Positions 8,611-16,715 of a stretch of 64,000 nt of DNA are shown in pieces; positions within the stretch are counted from its first letter, which is position 1; every line of letters starts with the position of its first letter. The position numbers and the translations under genes are program-made. The DNA lies in assembly GCA_910586395.1 (NCBI GenBank), contig CAJUFX010000005.1, positions 43,905 through 107,904 of the forward strand, given 5' to 3'. The notes beneath the pieces are model-generated. The model saw nothing but the letters and a program-made list of their open reading frames with translations, ran no database searches and was not told the origin of the DNA. This DNA comes from an uncultured Bacteroidales bacterium (GTDB taxonomy: Bacteria; Bacteroidota; Bacteroidia; Bacteroidales; P3).

Positions 8611-8712
8611 TAGGCTATGGCAGCGTCTTGGTTTATGTGGACGCGGTCGAGGACGAGAATGTTGATGTGGCGCAAAAACGTGCTTTGAAAAAGAACTTAA
8701 AAAAACAACGAT

Positions 8713-9588
8713 ATGAAAACGAAAAATTGGCTTGGAATCATAGGAGTGCTCTGCCTGACGGTCGGTTTGATGCAACCGGTCTGCGGCAAGCAGAAGAATA
8801 TCAAAATCAGGAAATCGGGCGTTATGTTGAAAAATACCTATCGGCCGGGACCGTTCACGCAGATAAAGGTGGGCCGTATTTTCGACGTTGAGGTTTATCC
8901 ATCCGACGCCGATTCGGTGGTCATTATCGCAGACGAAAGCCTGATGCCTTATATCGAACTGCGACTCGAAGGTCGGACGCTCCATCCGGATATGGCGTTC
9001 AAGGGATTTCGCAATGTCTCCATCGAAGTGGCCGATCCGTTAGTCAAGGTCTATTGCCGGCAACTGACGGGCATTGAAGTTTCGGGCGGAAGTGAATTGG
9101 AGACCAGGGGTGTCTGCGATGCGGGCGGCGGTAAATTCCGGGCGCATTGTTCCGGTGCCTCCGAGGCGGTTTTGGCATTGACCGGCGTGGGCGACCTCGT
9201 GGCGGAGATGTCCGGGGCGGCGGAGGTGGCGATTTCGTTGGCGGAAGGCACGTCCTCCGTCATGTGCCGGACGTCGGGCGCGTCGAAATTGGACCTTAGG
9301 ACCGGGGCTTTGTCGGATTTCATAGGCGAGGTGTCGGGCGCGTCCGAACTCAAACTGTCCGGTTCTGCCGAAAAGGCCAGTATGGAAGCCTCCGGGGCGG
9401 CGGGCCTGCGTGCCGGAAATTTTGTGATCCAAACGGCTGTTATTCAAGCCAGCGGCGGAGCCAATGCCGAACTGGCTGTAGAGAAACACTTGCAGGCGAC
9501 CGCTTCCGGAGCGGGCCGTATTGTTTTTTCCGGGAATGCGGCCTATACGGCCAATACGTCGGGGGCGGGCTCCGTCTCCAAACGTTAG
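8713..9588 (+). CDS. DUF2807 (head GIN) exported protein
   Basis: 291 residues. Residues 1-25 form a signal peptide (GIIGVLCLTVGLMQPVCG). Then comes the DUF2807 fold: PFTQIKVGRIFDVEVYPSD, and a right-handed beta-helix-like series of SG(A/S)SE/SGAAE motifs from residue ~140 to the end (SGASEAVL, SGAAEVAI, SGASKLDL, SGASELKL, SGAAGLRA, SGAGRIVF). Family members are putative adhesins or cell-envelope proteins. The gene follows the barrel protein by 102 bases and is probably the last gene of the sigma-factor operon. Confidence 0.85.
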   Translation: MKTKNWLGIIGVLCLTVGLMQPVCGKQKNIKIRKSGVMLKNTYRPGPFTQIKVGRIFDVEVYPSDADSVVIIADESLMPYIELRLEGRTLHPDMAFKGFRNVSIEVADPLVKVYCRQLTGIEVSGGSELETRGVCDAGGGKFRAHCSGASEAVLALTGVGDLVAEMSGAAEVAISLAEGTSSVMCRTSGASKLDLRTGALSDFIGEVSGASELKLSGSAEKASMEASGAAGLRAGNFVIQTAVIQASGGANAELAVEKHLQATASGAGRIVFSGNAAYTANTSGAGSVSKR

Positions 9589-9754
9589 CGTGTAGGGCGT
9601 GGAGGGGCCGGGGCATTCCGCCTCCCGATGTGTTTTGCCGCCCGATGCGGCTCGATGCGGCCGTTTATGGAAAAAATTGTATTTTTGACGGGCGATGTCC
9701 GGTGGTGCGCCGAAAGGCGGGGTGTCCGGGTTCGCCCGTTAAAAGTATCCGATT

Positions 9755-10990
9755 ATGAAGAATGCCGTGTTGCCGGAGGGCTTGCCTTCTCCGGCTTATA
9801 TTTTGGACGAGACGCTGTTGAAACGCAATTTGGAGAAGATACGTGCCGTGAGTGAGGCTTCCGGTGCCGAATTTATTTTGGCGCTCAAAGGGTTCGCGAT
9901 GTGGAGCGCGTTTCCGATTTTCAACGCGGCCGGTTTCAGCAAGGCCACGGCCAGTTCGCCCTGGGAGGCGCGTTTGGCGATGGAGGAGATGGGCGCGCCG
10001 GCGCATACCTACGCGCCCGCCTATACGAACGAGGAGATGGAGGAAGTGGCTTCGATGAGCAGTCACATCACGTTTAACTCGCTCTCGCAGTTCCGCCGTT
10101 TCGCCGACAAGGCCAAGGAAATCAATTCCACGGTGTCGTTGGGCTTACGGGTGAACCCGGAGCTGAGTATCGTGGAAACCGACTTATACAACCCGTGCGG
10201 CGAGAACTCCCGCCTCGGCGTGCGCCGTTCGGAACTGCCGGATCCGTCCGTCTGGCCGGCGGCTTTGGAGGGCATGCACTGCCATGCGCTCTGCGAGAGT
10301 TCGGCGGCTGAGAGCGCGTTGCTCATACGGCGGTTTGAAGAGAAATTCGGCGACTATCTGCCGCATTTGCGCTGGGTCAATTTCGGCGGCGGTCACCTCG
10401 TGACGCGGGCGGGCTACGAAACGGATGTTTTGGTCGGCGCGCTGCGCGATTTCAAGGCGCGGCATCCGCATCTGCACGTCATTTTAGAGCCGGGCAGCGC
10501 GTTTGCGTGGGAAACCGGCTACCTGCTTTGCACGGTGCTGGATTTGTTAGAAAAACCAGGACAGCCGGCCACGGCCATCGTCAATGTCTCGTTTACGGCC
10601 CACATGCCCGACTGCTTGGAAATGCCCTATAAGCCGCAGATTGTCGGCGCGTTCGACCCCGAACATCCCGAAAAGGGCGTCTGCCGCGTTGCGGAAGGCG
10701 CTTCGCTCAGCGGCTGGTGCCGGGAAGACATCCGGCCCGAAGAATGCCGTTACGAATACCGCATTGGCGGCAACAGCTGTCTGGCCGGCGACCAGATCGG
10801 CACGTGGAAGTTCGACCATGCGTTGCGCCCCGGCGAGATGCTGCTGTTCAACGACATGATTCATTATACAATGGTCAAGACCACGACGTTCAACGGCGTC
10901 AAGCATCCGGCCGTCTGCATCGTCAAGAACGGGCAGCTGATTTACAAGCATACGTTTACATACGCCGATTACAAAAGCCGTCAGTCGTAG
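9755..10990 (+). CDS. nspC: Carboxynorspermidine decarboxylase
   Basis: The 411-residue, fold-III PLP enzyme decarboxylates carboxynorspermidine or carboxyspermidine, the last step of the alternative polyamine route found in gut Bacteroidota. The PLP lysine is Lys45 in LALKGF. The glycine loop FGGGH, the EPGSAFAW segment and the CLAGDQIG cysteine region are present, and its length is typical. The partner carboxyspermidine dehydrogenase is not in the window. A TATTTTTG box at 9680-9687 is a possible -7 element, without a convincing -33 box. Confidence 0.94.
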   Translation: MKNAVLPEGLPSPAYILDETLLKRNLEKIRAVSEASGAEFILALKGFAMWSAFPIFNAAGFSKATASSPWEARLAMEEMGAPAHTYAPAYTNEEMEEVASMSSHITFNSLSQFRRFADKAKEINSTVSLGLRVNPELSIVETDLYNPCGENSRLGVRRSELPDPSVWPAALEGMHCHALCESSAAESALLIRRFEEKFGDYLPHLRWVNFGGGHLVTRAGYETDVLVGALRDFKARHPHLHVILEPGSAFAWETGYLLCTVLDLLEKPGQPATAIVNVSFTAHMPDCLEMPYKPQIVGAFDPEHPEKGVCRVAEGASLSGWCREDIRPEECRYEYRIGGNSCLAGDQIGTWKFDHALRPGEMLLFNDMIHYTMVKTTTFNGVKHPAVCIVKNGQLIYKHTFTYADYKSRQS

Positions 10991-11068
10991 CGATAGCCGC
11001 CTGCCGCGTGATGGTGGTGCGGGTTGTTAGGCCAACGGGGAACCGGCGCATGGCGTTAGAGGAAAATT

Positions 11069-11818
11069 ATGAAAAAGGCAGTGGTATTTACGGGGGCGGG
11101 CGTGAGCGCCGAGAGCGGCATCGCCACGTTCCGCGACAGCGACGGGCTTTGGGCGAATTACCGCATCGAAGACGTCTGCACGCCGGAGGCTTTGGCGCAC
11201 AACCGGGCGCAGGTGCTGGAATTTTACAACATCCGCCGGCGCGAACTCATGGGCTGCAAGCCCAATCCGGCGCATACGGCCGTCAAGGCCTTGGAGGCGC
11301 GCTACGACGTACAGGTCATCACGCAGAACATCGACGACTTGCACGAGCGGGCGGGGAGCAGCCAAGTGCTGCACCTGCACGGCGAGTTGCGTTGCCTGCG
11401 CAGCGGTACGCAGCCCGAACGCATTTACCCCATTGAGGGCTGGAACGAAGCCGTGCAGGCCATACAGGGCGGCGGCCGTCCGGAAGACCATGTGGCCGTG
11501 TGGCGGCAGGACGAGGCGGCCCGCGACGCTTACGGCGATTTGCTCCGGCCGCACGTCGTCTTTTTCGGCGAGTCGGTGCCGAACTTTGAGCCGGCCACCG
11601 ACTTGGTCAAGCAGGCCGACCTGCTGATTATCGTCGGCACGTCCTTAGCCGTTTATCCGGCGGCCGCGCTCGCCCTGTATGCCCCGCCCGCCGTGCCCGT
11701 CTATGTCGTCGATCCGAAGATTCCCGACGTCTCGGCCCTCCGCAATCCCGTCACGTGTATCGCCGAGCCCGCCTCGGTCGGGATGCCGCGCCTGGCGGAG
11801 GAACTGCTGCGGGCGTGA
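11069..11818 (+). CDS. Sirtuin-family NAD-dependent protein deacylase
   Basis: 249 residues. Family motifs are clear: GAGVSAESGIATFR (residues ~9-22) for NAD, TQNIDDLH (~85-92) and the catalytic His104 in LHLHGEL, then VVFFGESVPNF and IIVGTSLAVYPA. The two CxxC pairs of the usual structural zinc site are absent: the region after His104 has a single Cys109, followed by a charged insert. Sirtuins remove acyl groups from lysines using NAD. It starts 78 bases after nspC and could share its transcript. Confidence 0.9.
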   Translation: MKKAVVFTGAGVSAESGIATFRDSDGLWANYRIEDVCTPEALAHNRAQVLEFYNIRRRELMGCKPNPAHTAVKALEARYDVQVITQNIDDLHERAGSSQVLHLHGELRCLRSGTQPERIYPIEGWNEAVQAIQGGGRPEDHVAVWRQDEAARDAYGDLLRPHVVFFGESVPNFEPATDLVKQADLLIIVGTSLAVYPAAALALYAPPAVPVYVVDPKIPDVSALRNPVTCIAEPASVGMPRLAEELLRA

Positions 11819-11826
11819 CGGGCTTG

Positions 11827-11858
11827 TTTGTTTCTGCGCTTGCCTTTCACTATCTTTG
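11827..11858 (+). promoter_or_regulatory. Promoter of the 2-hydroxyacid dehydrogenase
   Basis: TTTG at 11827-11830 and TATCTTTG at 11851-11858 are 20 bases apart. The stretch between reads TTCTGCGCTTGCCTTTCAC, closely like the promoter at 63888-63919, so it belongs to a recurrent extended-promoter family. Confidence 0.82.
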
Positions 11859-11921
11859 CATGCTACGCGGGGGCGGTTCCGGTTTAGACGTGCCGTAGTC
11901 CCGCCTTAAACCCATCAGAAT

Positions 11922-12857
11922 ATGAAAATTGTAGTCGCCTATCAGATACCGAGAGACCCGTTTCTCAATCTGCCCAGAGCCTGGGAGGTCGTATTCCCGG
12001 AAGAGGGCAAGGAATATTTTACGGACGAGGAAATCATCGAACGCATCCCCGATTGCGAAGTGTTGCTTTCCATTTTCAGCCGTCCGGTCAGCAACGCGGT
12101 CATAGACGCCGGCAAGAAACTGCGGCTTATCAGCAATTTCGGCGTCGGGTTCAACAACATCGACATCGCCTACGCGCGATCCAAAAACATCGCGGTCACG
12201 AATACGCCCGTTTCGGTCTGCAATCCGACGGCCGAACATGCCATGGCGTTGATGCTGGCCGTCAGCCGCCGCGTGGGCGAGTGCAACATCACGTTGCGTA
12301 CCAAGAAAGAAAGCATTTGGGGAACGATGCGCAATCTGGGCCACACGCTGGAAGGCAAGACGCTGGGCATTGTCGGCATGGGGCGGATCGGTCGGAACGT
12401 CGCCAAGAAAGCCGAGGCTTTCGGCATGAAAATCGTCTATACCAACGCCAAGACGGAAGAGCCCGGCTACAAACGCCTGACGCTGGAGGAACTGCTCAAG
12501 ACGGCCGACGTCGTGTCGTTGCATGTGCCGCTGACGCCCGAAACGCAGGGCCTCATCGGCAAGGCGGAACTGGCGTTGATGAAGCCGCAGGCCATCTTGG
12601 TCAATACGTCGCGCGGGCCGGTCGTGGACGAGGCCGCCTTAGCCGACCATCTGGAAGCCGGCTATCTGTTCGGTGCCGGGTTGGACGTGTTCGAACAGGA
12701 ACCCCATATCCACGCCAAACTGTACACGATGCCGAATGTCGTGCTGACGCCGCATGTGGGCAACGGTACCGTTGAAGCCCGTGTGGCGACGGGCGTCGAG
12801 GCCTTGGGCAACATCCTGGCCTTTTTCGCCGGCGCCCCGACCAATGTGGTGAACTAA
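11922..12857 (+). CDS. D-isomer-specific 2-hydroxyacid dehydrogenase
   Basis: The 311-residue NAD(P)-dependent oxidoreductase resembles glyoxylate/hydroxypyruvate and phosphoglycerate dehydrogenases. The Rossmann motif GIVGMGRIGRNVAKK lies at ~147-161. The catalytic Arg is in NTSRGPVVDE, the Glu in FEQEPH and the His in LTPHVGNGT. It lacks the ACT domain of long SerA enzymes and no serC is nearby, so serine synthesis is not assured; a glyoxylate or other 2-ketoacid reductase is equally possible. Confidence 0.88.
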   Translation: MKIVVAYQIPRDPFLNLPRAWEVVFPEEGKEYFTDEEIIERIPDCEVLLSIFSRPVSNAVIDAGKKLRLISNFGVGFNNIDIAYARSKNIAVTNTPVSVCNPTAEHAMALMLAVSRRVGECNITLRTKKESIWGTMRNLGHTLEGKTLGIVGMGRIGRNVAKKAEAFGMKIVYTNAKTEEPGYKRLTLEELLKTADVVSLHVPLTPETQGLIGKAELALMKPQAILVNTSRGPVVDEAALADHLEAGYLFGAGLDVFEQEPHIHAKLYTMPNVVLTPHVGNGTVEARVATGVEALGNILAFFAGAPTNVVN

Positions 12858-12868
12858 ATGAATTTTCA

Positions 12869-12900
12869 TTTGGCTCTGTTCACGCCTTTCACTATCTTTG
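12869..12900 (+). promoter_or_regulatory. Promoter of the sdh/frd operon
   Basis: TTTG at 12869-12872, 20 bases, then TATCTTTG at 12893-12900 in the extended form GCCTTTCACTATCTTTGC. The first gene starts 40 bases downstream. Confidence 0.85.
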
Positions 12901-12939
12901 CAACTTTGAGATTTTTACGATTTAAAAAACTAAGGTATT

Positions 12940-13779
12940 ATGAATAAATGTCTTCACTACGCTTCTGTAACCAAAAAAGTTACGTTGGCGATTATCGGCG
13001 GGTTCCTGATGATATTCCTGCTGTTGCACGCGGGCATCAATCTGTGTTTGTTGCGCGACGACGGAGGCGAATGGTATAGGGCCGCTTGCCATTTCATGGG
13101 TACGAATGTTATTATAAAGGTATTCGAATATGTTTTGTTCGCGGCCTTTATCCTGCACATTCTGTTGGCTATCGTATTGCAGATTCAGAACTGGCGCGCC
13201 CGTGGTCCCGTAGGTTACAAAATACCCAATAAATCGGCCACGCGTCCCGGTTCCAAATACATGATTTATACCGGTATTTTGGTGCTTATCTTCCTGGGCA
13301 TCCACATGATGAACTTCTACTTTGTCAAGAAAGGCTGGGTGGAAGGCCGTTATCTTGTAGAACTCAGTAGTATAGACAAGGTTGATCCGGCCGTCTTGGA
13401 ACAGAACCAAATGCAAATCGTGTCTTTGTTCCAGGCTCAGGACGGAGATGCGTCCAACGCTTATGGTATCAAGTCGGTGGCCGATGATTTGACCAAAGAC
13501 GAGCTCGCGCTCTTCGGCGATGGTTTCACGGCTTACGAACCCGACTTCTACAACATGGCCATCACGTTGTTTTCCAATACGGCTTATGTGCTCATCTATC
13601 TGATTCTGATTGTCGCGCTGGCCATCCACCTGCGCCATGCGTTCGGTTCGGCTTTCCAGACCTTGGGTTGGAACCATCCCAAATATACGCCTTTCGTCGA
13701 AGGCTTCGGCTTGTTCTATGCCGCATTGATCGGCGTGATGTTCGGCATCGTCCCGATTTGGTTTCTCTTAATCTATTAA
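12940..13779 (+). CDS. Succinate dehydrogenase/fumarate reductase cytochrome b subunit
   Basis: The 279-residue membrane protein has five hydrophobic helices (about 18-40, 60-85, 110-128, 200-225 and 245-275), with histidines in helices such as LLLHAG, FILHILL and IHLRHAFG for heme b. This is the type B single-subunit anchor typical of Bacteroidota. It anchors the flavoprotein and iron-sulfur subunits and exchanges electrons with menaquinone. A ~50-residue loop (~130-190) is longer than in compact homologs. It is first in a three-gene operon. Confidence 0.93.
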   Translation: MNKCLHYASVTKKVTLAIIGGFLMIFLLLHAGINLCLLRDDGGEWYRAACHFMGTNVIIKVFEYVLFAAFILHILLAIVLQIQNWRARGPVGYKIPNKSATRPGSKYMIYTGILVLIFLGIHMMNFYFVKKGWVEGRYLVELSSIDKVDPAVLEQNQMQIVSLFQAQDGDASNAYGIKSVADDLTKDELALFGDGFTAYEPDFYNMAITLFSNTAYVLIYLILIVALAIHLRHAFGSAFQTLGWNHPKYTPFVEGFGLFYAALIGVMFGIVPIWFLLIY

Positions 13780-13803
13780 TGCTAACGCGTAAAAAGAAAA
13801 GAT

Positions 13804-15741
13804 ATGGATACGCTTAATTCAAAAGTACCGGCCGGTCCCATTGCGGAGAAATGGACTCGGTACAAATCGGAACAGCATTTGGTGAACCCGGCCAACAAGC
13901 GCAAGTTGGACGTTATCGTCGTAGGTACCGGTCTGGCCGGTGCTTCGGCTGCGGCCAGTTTGGGGGCTATGGGCTTCAATGTCAAAATATTCTGCATTTC
14001 GGATTCGCCGCGCCGCGCGCACTCTATCGCGGCTCAGGGCGGTATCAATGCGGCCAAGAATTACCAGAACGACGGCGACAGCGTTTACCGTCTGTTTTAC
14101 GATACGGTCAAGGGCGGCGACTACCGTGCCCGTGAAGCCAACGTCTATCGTTTGGCCGAAGTCAGCAACGCAATCATCGACCAGTGCGTGGCGCAGGGCG
14201 TGCCTTTCGCCCGCGACTATGCCGGTTATCTCGACAACCGTTCGTTCGGCGGCGCGCAGGTATCGCGTACGTTCTATGCCCGCGGTCAGACCGGTCAGCA
14301 GTTGCTGATCGGCGCTTACGGCGCGTTGAGCAATGAAATCCACAAAGGCAGCGTCAAACTTTACGCGCGTCGCGAAATGATGGACGTCGTCGTGAAGGAC
14401 GGCCACGCCTGCGGTATCGTCTGCCGCAATCTGACGGACGGTTCGATTGAGCGTTATTCGGCGCATGCCGTATTGCTCTGCACGGGCGGCTACGGTAACG
14501 TCTATTTCCTTTCCACGAACGCGATGAACTCCAACGGTAGCGCGGCTTGGAAAGCCTATAAGAAAGGCGCCTGCTTCGCCAATCCCTGCTTCACGCAGAT
14601 TCACCCGACCTGTATTCCGGTACACGGCGACTACCAGTCCAAACTGACGCTGATGAGCGAGAGCCTGCGTAACGACGGCCGCATCTGGGTGCCCAAGAAA
14701 ATCGAAGACGCGGAAGCCATCCGGGCGGGTCGTCTCAAACCGACCGACATCGCCGAGGAAGACCGCGACTACTACTTGGAACGCCGCTACCCGGCTTTCG
14801 GTAACCTCGTTCCGCGTGACGTGGCTTCGCGTGCCGCCAAGGAACGTTGCGACGCGGGCTACGGCGTGGGGACGGGCAAGGCCGTTTACCTCGATTTCGC
14901 CGAGGCCATCCAGCGTTTGGGCCGTCAGCGCATCGAAGAACGTTACGGCAACCTGTTCCAGATGTATCAGAAGATTACCGACGACAACCCTTACGAGACG
15001 CCGATGATGATTTATCCGGCCGTCCACTATACGATGGGCGGTCTGTGGGTCGATTACGAACTGCAGACGACGTTGCCGGGCCTGTTCGCGTTGGGCGAAG
15101 CCAACTTCTCCGACCACGGCGCGAACCGTTTGGGCGCTTCGGCTTTGATGCAGGGGCTTTCCGACGGTTATTTCGTCATCCCCTACACGTTGCAGAACTT
15201 CTTGTCCGACCATATCCACGACGGTCATATCCCGACCGATCTGCCGGAATTCGAACAGACCGAAAACGCGGTCAAGGAACGCATCAACCGCTTGTTCTCG
15301 ATTAAGGGCAACACCTCGCCGGACAGTTTCCACAAGCAGTTGGGGCACATCATGTGGGAATACGTCGGTATGGGCCGAACCAAAGAAGGGCTGACGACCG
15401 CCATCGAGGAAATCCGCAAACTGCGCGAACGCTTCTGGCAGGATGTCAAGGTAACGGGCAAGGCCGACGAGATGAACCCCGAATTGGAAAAGGCGTTGCG
15501 TTTGGCCGACTTCCTCGAAATGGGCGAGTTGATGGCCGAAGACGCTTTGGAAAGAGAAGAATCCTGCGGCGGTCACTTCCGCGAAGAACATCAGACACCC
15601 GAAGGCGAAGCCAAGCGTGACGACGAACGTTTCATGCACGTGGCCGTTTGGGAATACAAGGGCGAGGGCGAACGTCCGGTCCGTCATCAGGAAGCCTTGT
15701 CGTTTGAAGCGATTAAAGTGGCGGTTCGGAATTACAAATAG
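13804..15741 (+). CDS. Succinate dehydrogenase/fumarate reductase flavoprotein subunit
   Basis: 645 residues. The FAD-binding GTGLAGASAAASL lies at ~42-54. The histidine in HSIAAQGGI is the site of covalent flavin attachment in this family. The catalytic region includes HPTCIPVHG and SESLRNDGR, and HYTMGGLWVD follows. In Bacteroidales this enzyme mainly works as fumarate reductase in anaerobic respiration with menaquinone, with reversible succinate oxidation. It lies 24 bases after the cytochrome gene. Confidence 0.96.
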   Translation: MDTLNSKVPAGPIAEKWTRYKSEQHLVNPANKRKLDVIVVGTGLAGASAAASLGAMGFNVKIFCISDSPRRAHSIAAQGGINAAKNYQNDGDSVYRLFYDTVKGGDYRAREANVYRLAEVSNAIIDQCVAQGVPFARDYAGYLDNRSFGGAQVSRTFYARGQTGQQLLIGAYGALSNEIHKGSVKLYARREMMDVVVKDGHACGIVCRNLTDGSIERYSAHAVLLCTGGYGNVYFLSTNAMNSNGSAAWKAYKKGACFANPCFTQIHPTCIPVHGDYQSKLTLMSESLRNDGRIWVPKKIEDAEAIRAGRLKPTDIAEEDRDYYLERRYPAFGNLVPRDVASRAAKERCDAGYGVGTGKAVYLDFAEAIQRLGRQRIEERYGNLFQMYQKITDDNPYETPMMIYPAVHYTMGGLWVDYELQTTLPGLFALGEANFSDHGANRLGASALMQGLSDGYFVIPYTLQNFLSDHIHDGHIPTDLPEFEQTENAVKERINRLFSIKGNTSPDSFHKQLGHIMWEYVGMGRTKEGLTTAIEEIRKLRERFWQDVKVTGKADEMNPELEKALRLADFLEMGELMAEDALEREESCGGHFREEHQTPEGEAKRDDERFMHVAVWEYKGEGERPVRHQEALSFEAIKVAVRNYK

Positions 15742-15759
15742 TAGAAAGGAGAAGCAATT

Positions 15760-16500
15760 ATGGATTTTACACTGAAAATATGGCGCCAGGCTGGCCCCAA
15801 AGTAAAAGGAAAATTTGAAACTTACCCGATTAAGGGCATTTCTCCCGACTGCTCTTTCTTGGAAATGATTGACATCCTCAACGAATCGTTGGTGGCCAAA
15901 GGCGTGGAACCGGTTTGTTTCGACCACGACTGCCGCGAGGGCATTTGCGGTATGTGCAGCCTTTATATCAACGGACATCCGCACGGCCCCGACAGTCAGA
16001 TTACGACCTGTCAGCTCCACATGCGCAAGTTCAAGGACGGCGATACGATTTGGATTGAACCGTGGCGTAGCGCGGCTTTCCCGGTCATCAAAGACTTGGT
16101 GGTCGATCGTCAGGCTTTCGACAAGATCGTACAGGCCGGCGGCTATATCTCGGCCACGACCGGCGGGGTACCCGACGCCAACGCGATTCCCGTCAGCAAG
16201 AAACATGCCGATACGGCGATGGACGCGGCGGCCTGCATCGGCTGCGGCGCTTGCGTGGCGGCTTGCAAGAACGCTTCGGCCATGCTGTTCGTTTCGGCCA
16301 AGGTCTCGCACTTCGCCCACTTGCCGCAGGGTAAGGTGGAAGCGGCCAAGCGCGTACAGGCCATGGTCAAGAAGATGGACGAACTCGGCTTCGGCAACTG
16401 CACCAATACGGGGGCTTGCGAGGCCGAATGCCCGAAAGGCATCAAGATAAGCCATATCGCCAAACTGAACCGCGAATTTATTTGCGCCAAGTTGGGATAA
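15760..16500 (+). CDS. Succinate dehydrogenase/fumarate reductase iron-sulfur subunit
   Basis: 246 residues. The plant-type [2Fe-2S] site is CREGICGMC plus a later Cys (TTCQLH). The bacterial ferredoxin part has CIGCGACVAACKNA and CTNTGACEAECPKGI for the other clusters. This subunit passes electrons between the flavoprotein and the heme/quinone subunit. An AAAGGAG motif in the leader (15745-15751) is an unusually good Shine-Dalgarno match for this genome. It is last in the operon and followed by a strong terminator. Confidence 0.96.
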   Translation: MDFTLKIWRQAGPKVKGKFETYPIKGISPDCSFLEMIDILNESLVAKGVEPVCFDHDCREGICGMCSLYINGHPHGPDSQITTCQLHMRKFKDGDTIWIEPWRSAAFPVIKDLVVDRQAFDKIVQAGGYISATTGGVPDANAIPVSKKHADTAMDAAACIGCGACVAACKNASAMLFVSAKVSHFAHLPQGKVEAAKRVQAMVKKMDELGFGNCTNTGACEAECPKGIKISHIAKLNREFICAKLG

Positions 16501-16502
16501 AC

Positions 16503-16621
16503 GGCATGTCATAAAGGCCAATCTGCGGCGTTATTATCGGGATTCGGGCTCAGTCACGTACGTTAGTACGCTCCTTTGCCCTCGCCCTCAATGCCTTGCA
16601 TTTTGACCTCTCTGACACACC
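16503..16621. repeat. Imperfect palindromic intergenic element
   Basis: The ends (16503-16526 and 16598-16621) pair as an inverted repeat at about 17 of 24 positions. The centre holds the near-palindrome ACGTACGTTAGTACG. The element lies wholly between sdhB and its terminator and has no ORF. It resembles dispersed palindromic repeats (BIME/ERIC-like), but no second copy is in this window. Confidence 0.5.
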
Positions 16622-16636
16622 TTGGAAAGGAAAGTC

Positions 16637-16687
16637 AAAGGGGTTGTGCTGAAATGTAAATTTTTGGCATAACCCCTTTTTTTATTT
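16637..16687 (+). terminator. Terminator of the sdh/frd operon
   Basis: A 9-bp AAAGGGGTT/AACCCCTTT stem (16637-16645 with 16671-16679), extendable to about 14 bp with wobble pairs, is followed by an uninterrupted T run through 16683. Confidence 0.88.
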
Positions 16688-16715
16688 GTTTTTTTTCGGT
16701 CGGGTCACCCGAAAT

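Noticed and set aside
13819..16521. 900-codon open frame antisense to the sdh operon
   Set aside because: It overlaps three clearly homologous genes on the plus strand, and its translation has no recognisable domain; long antisense frames are common here because of codon bias.
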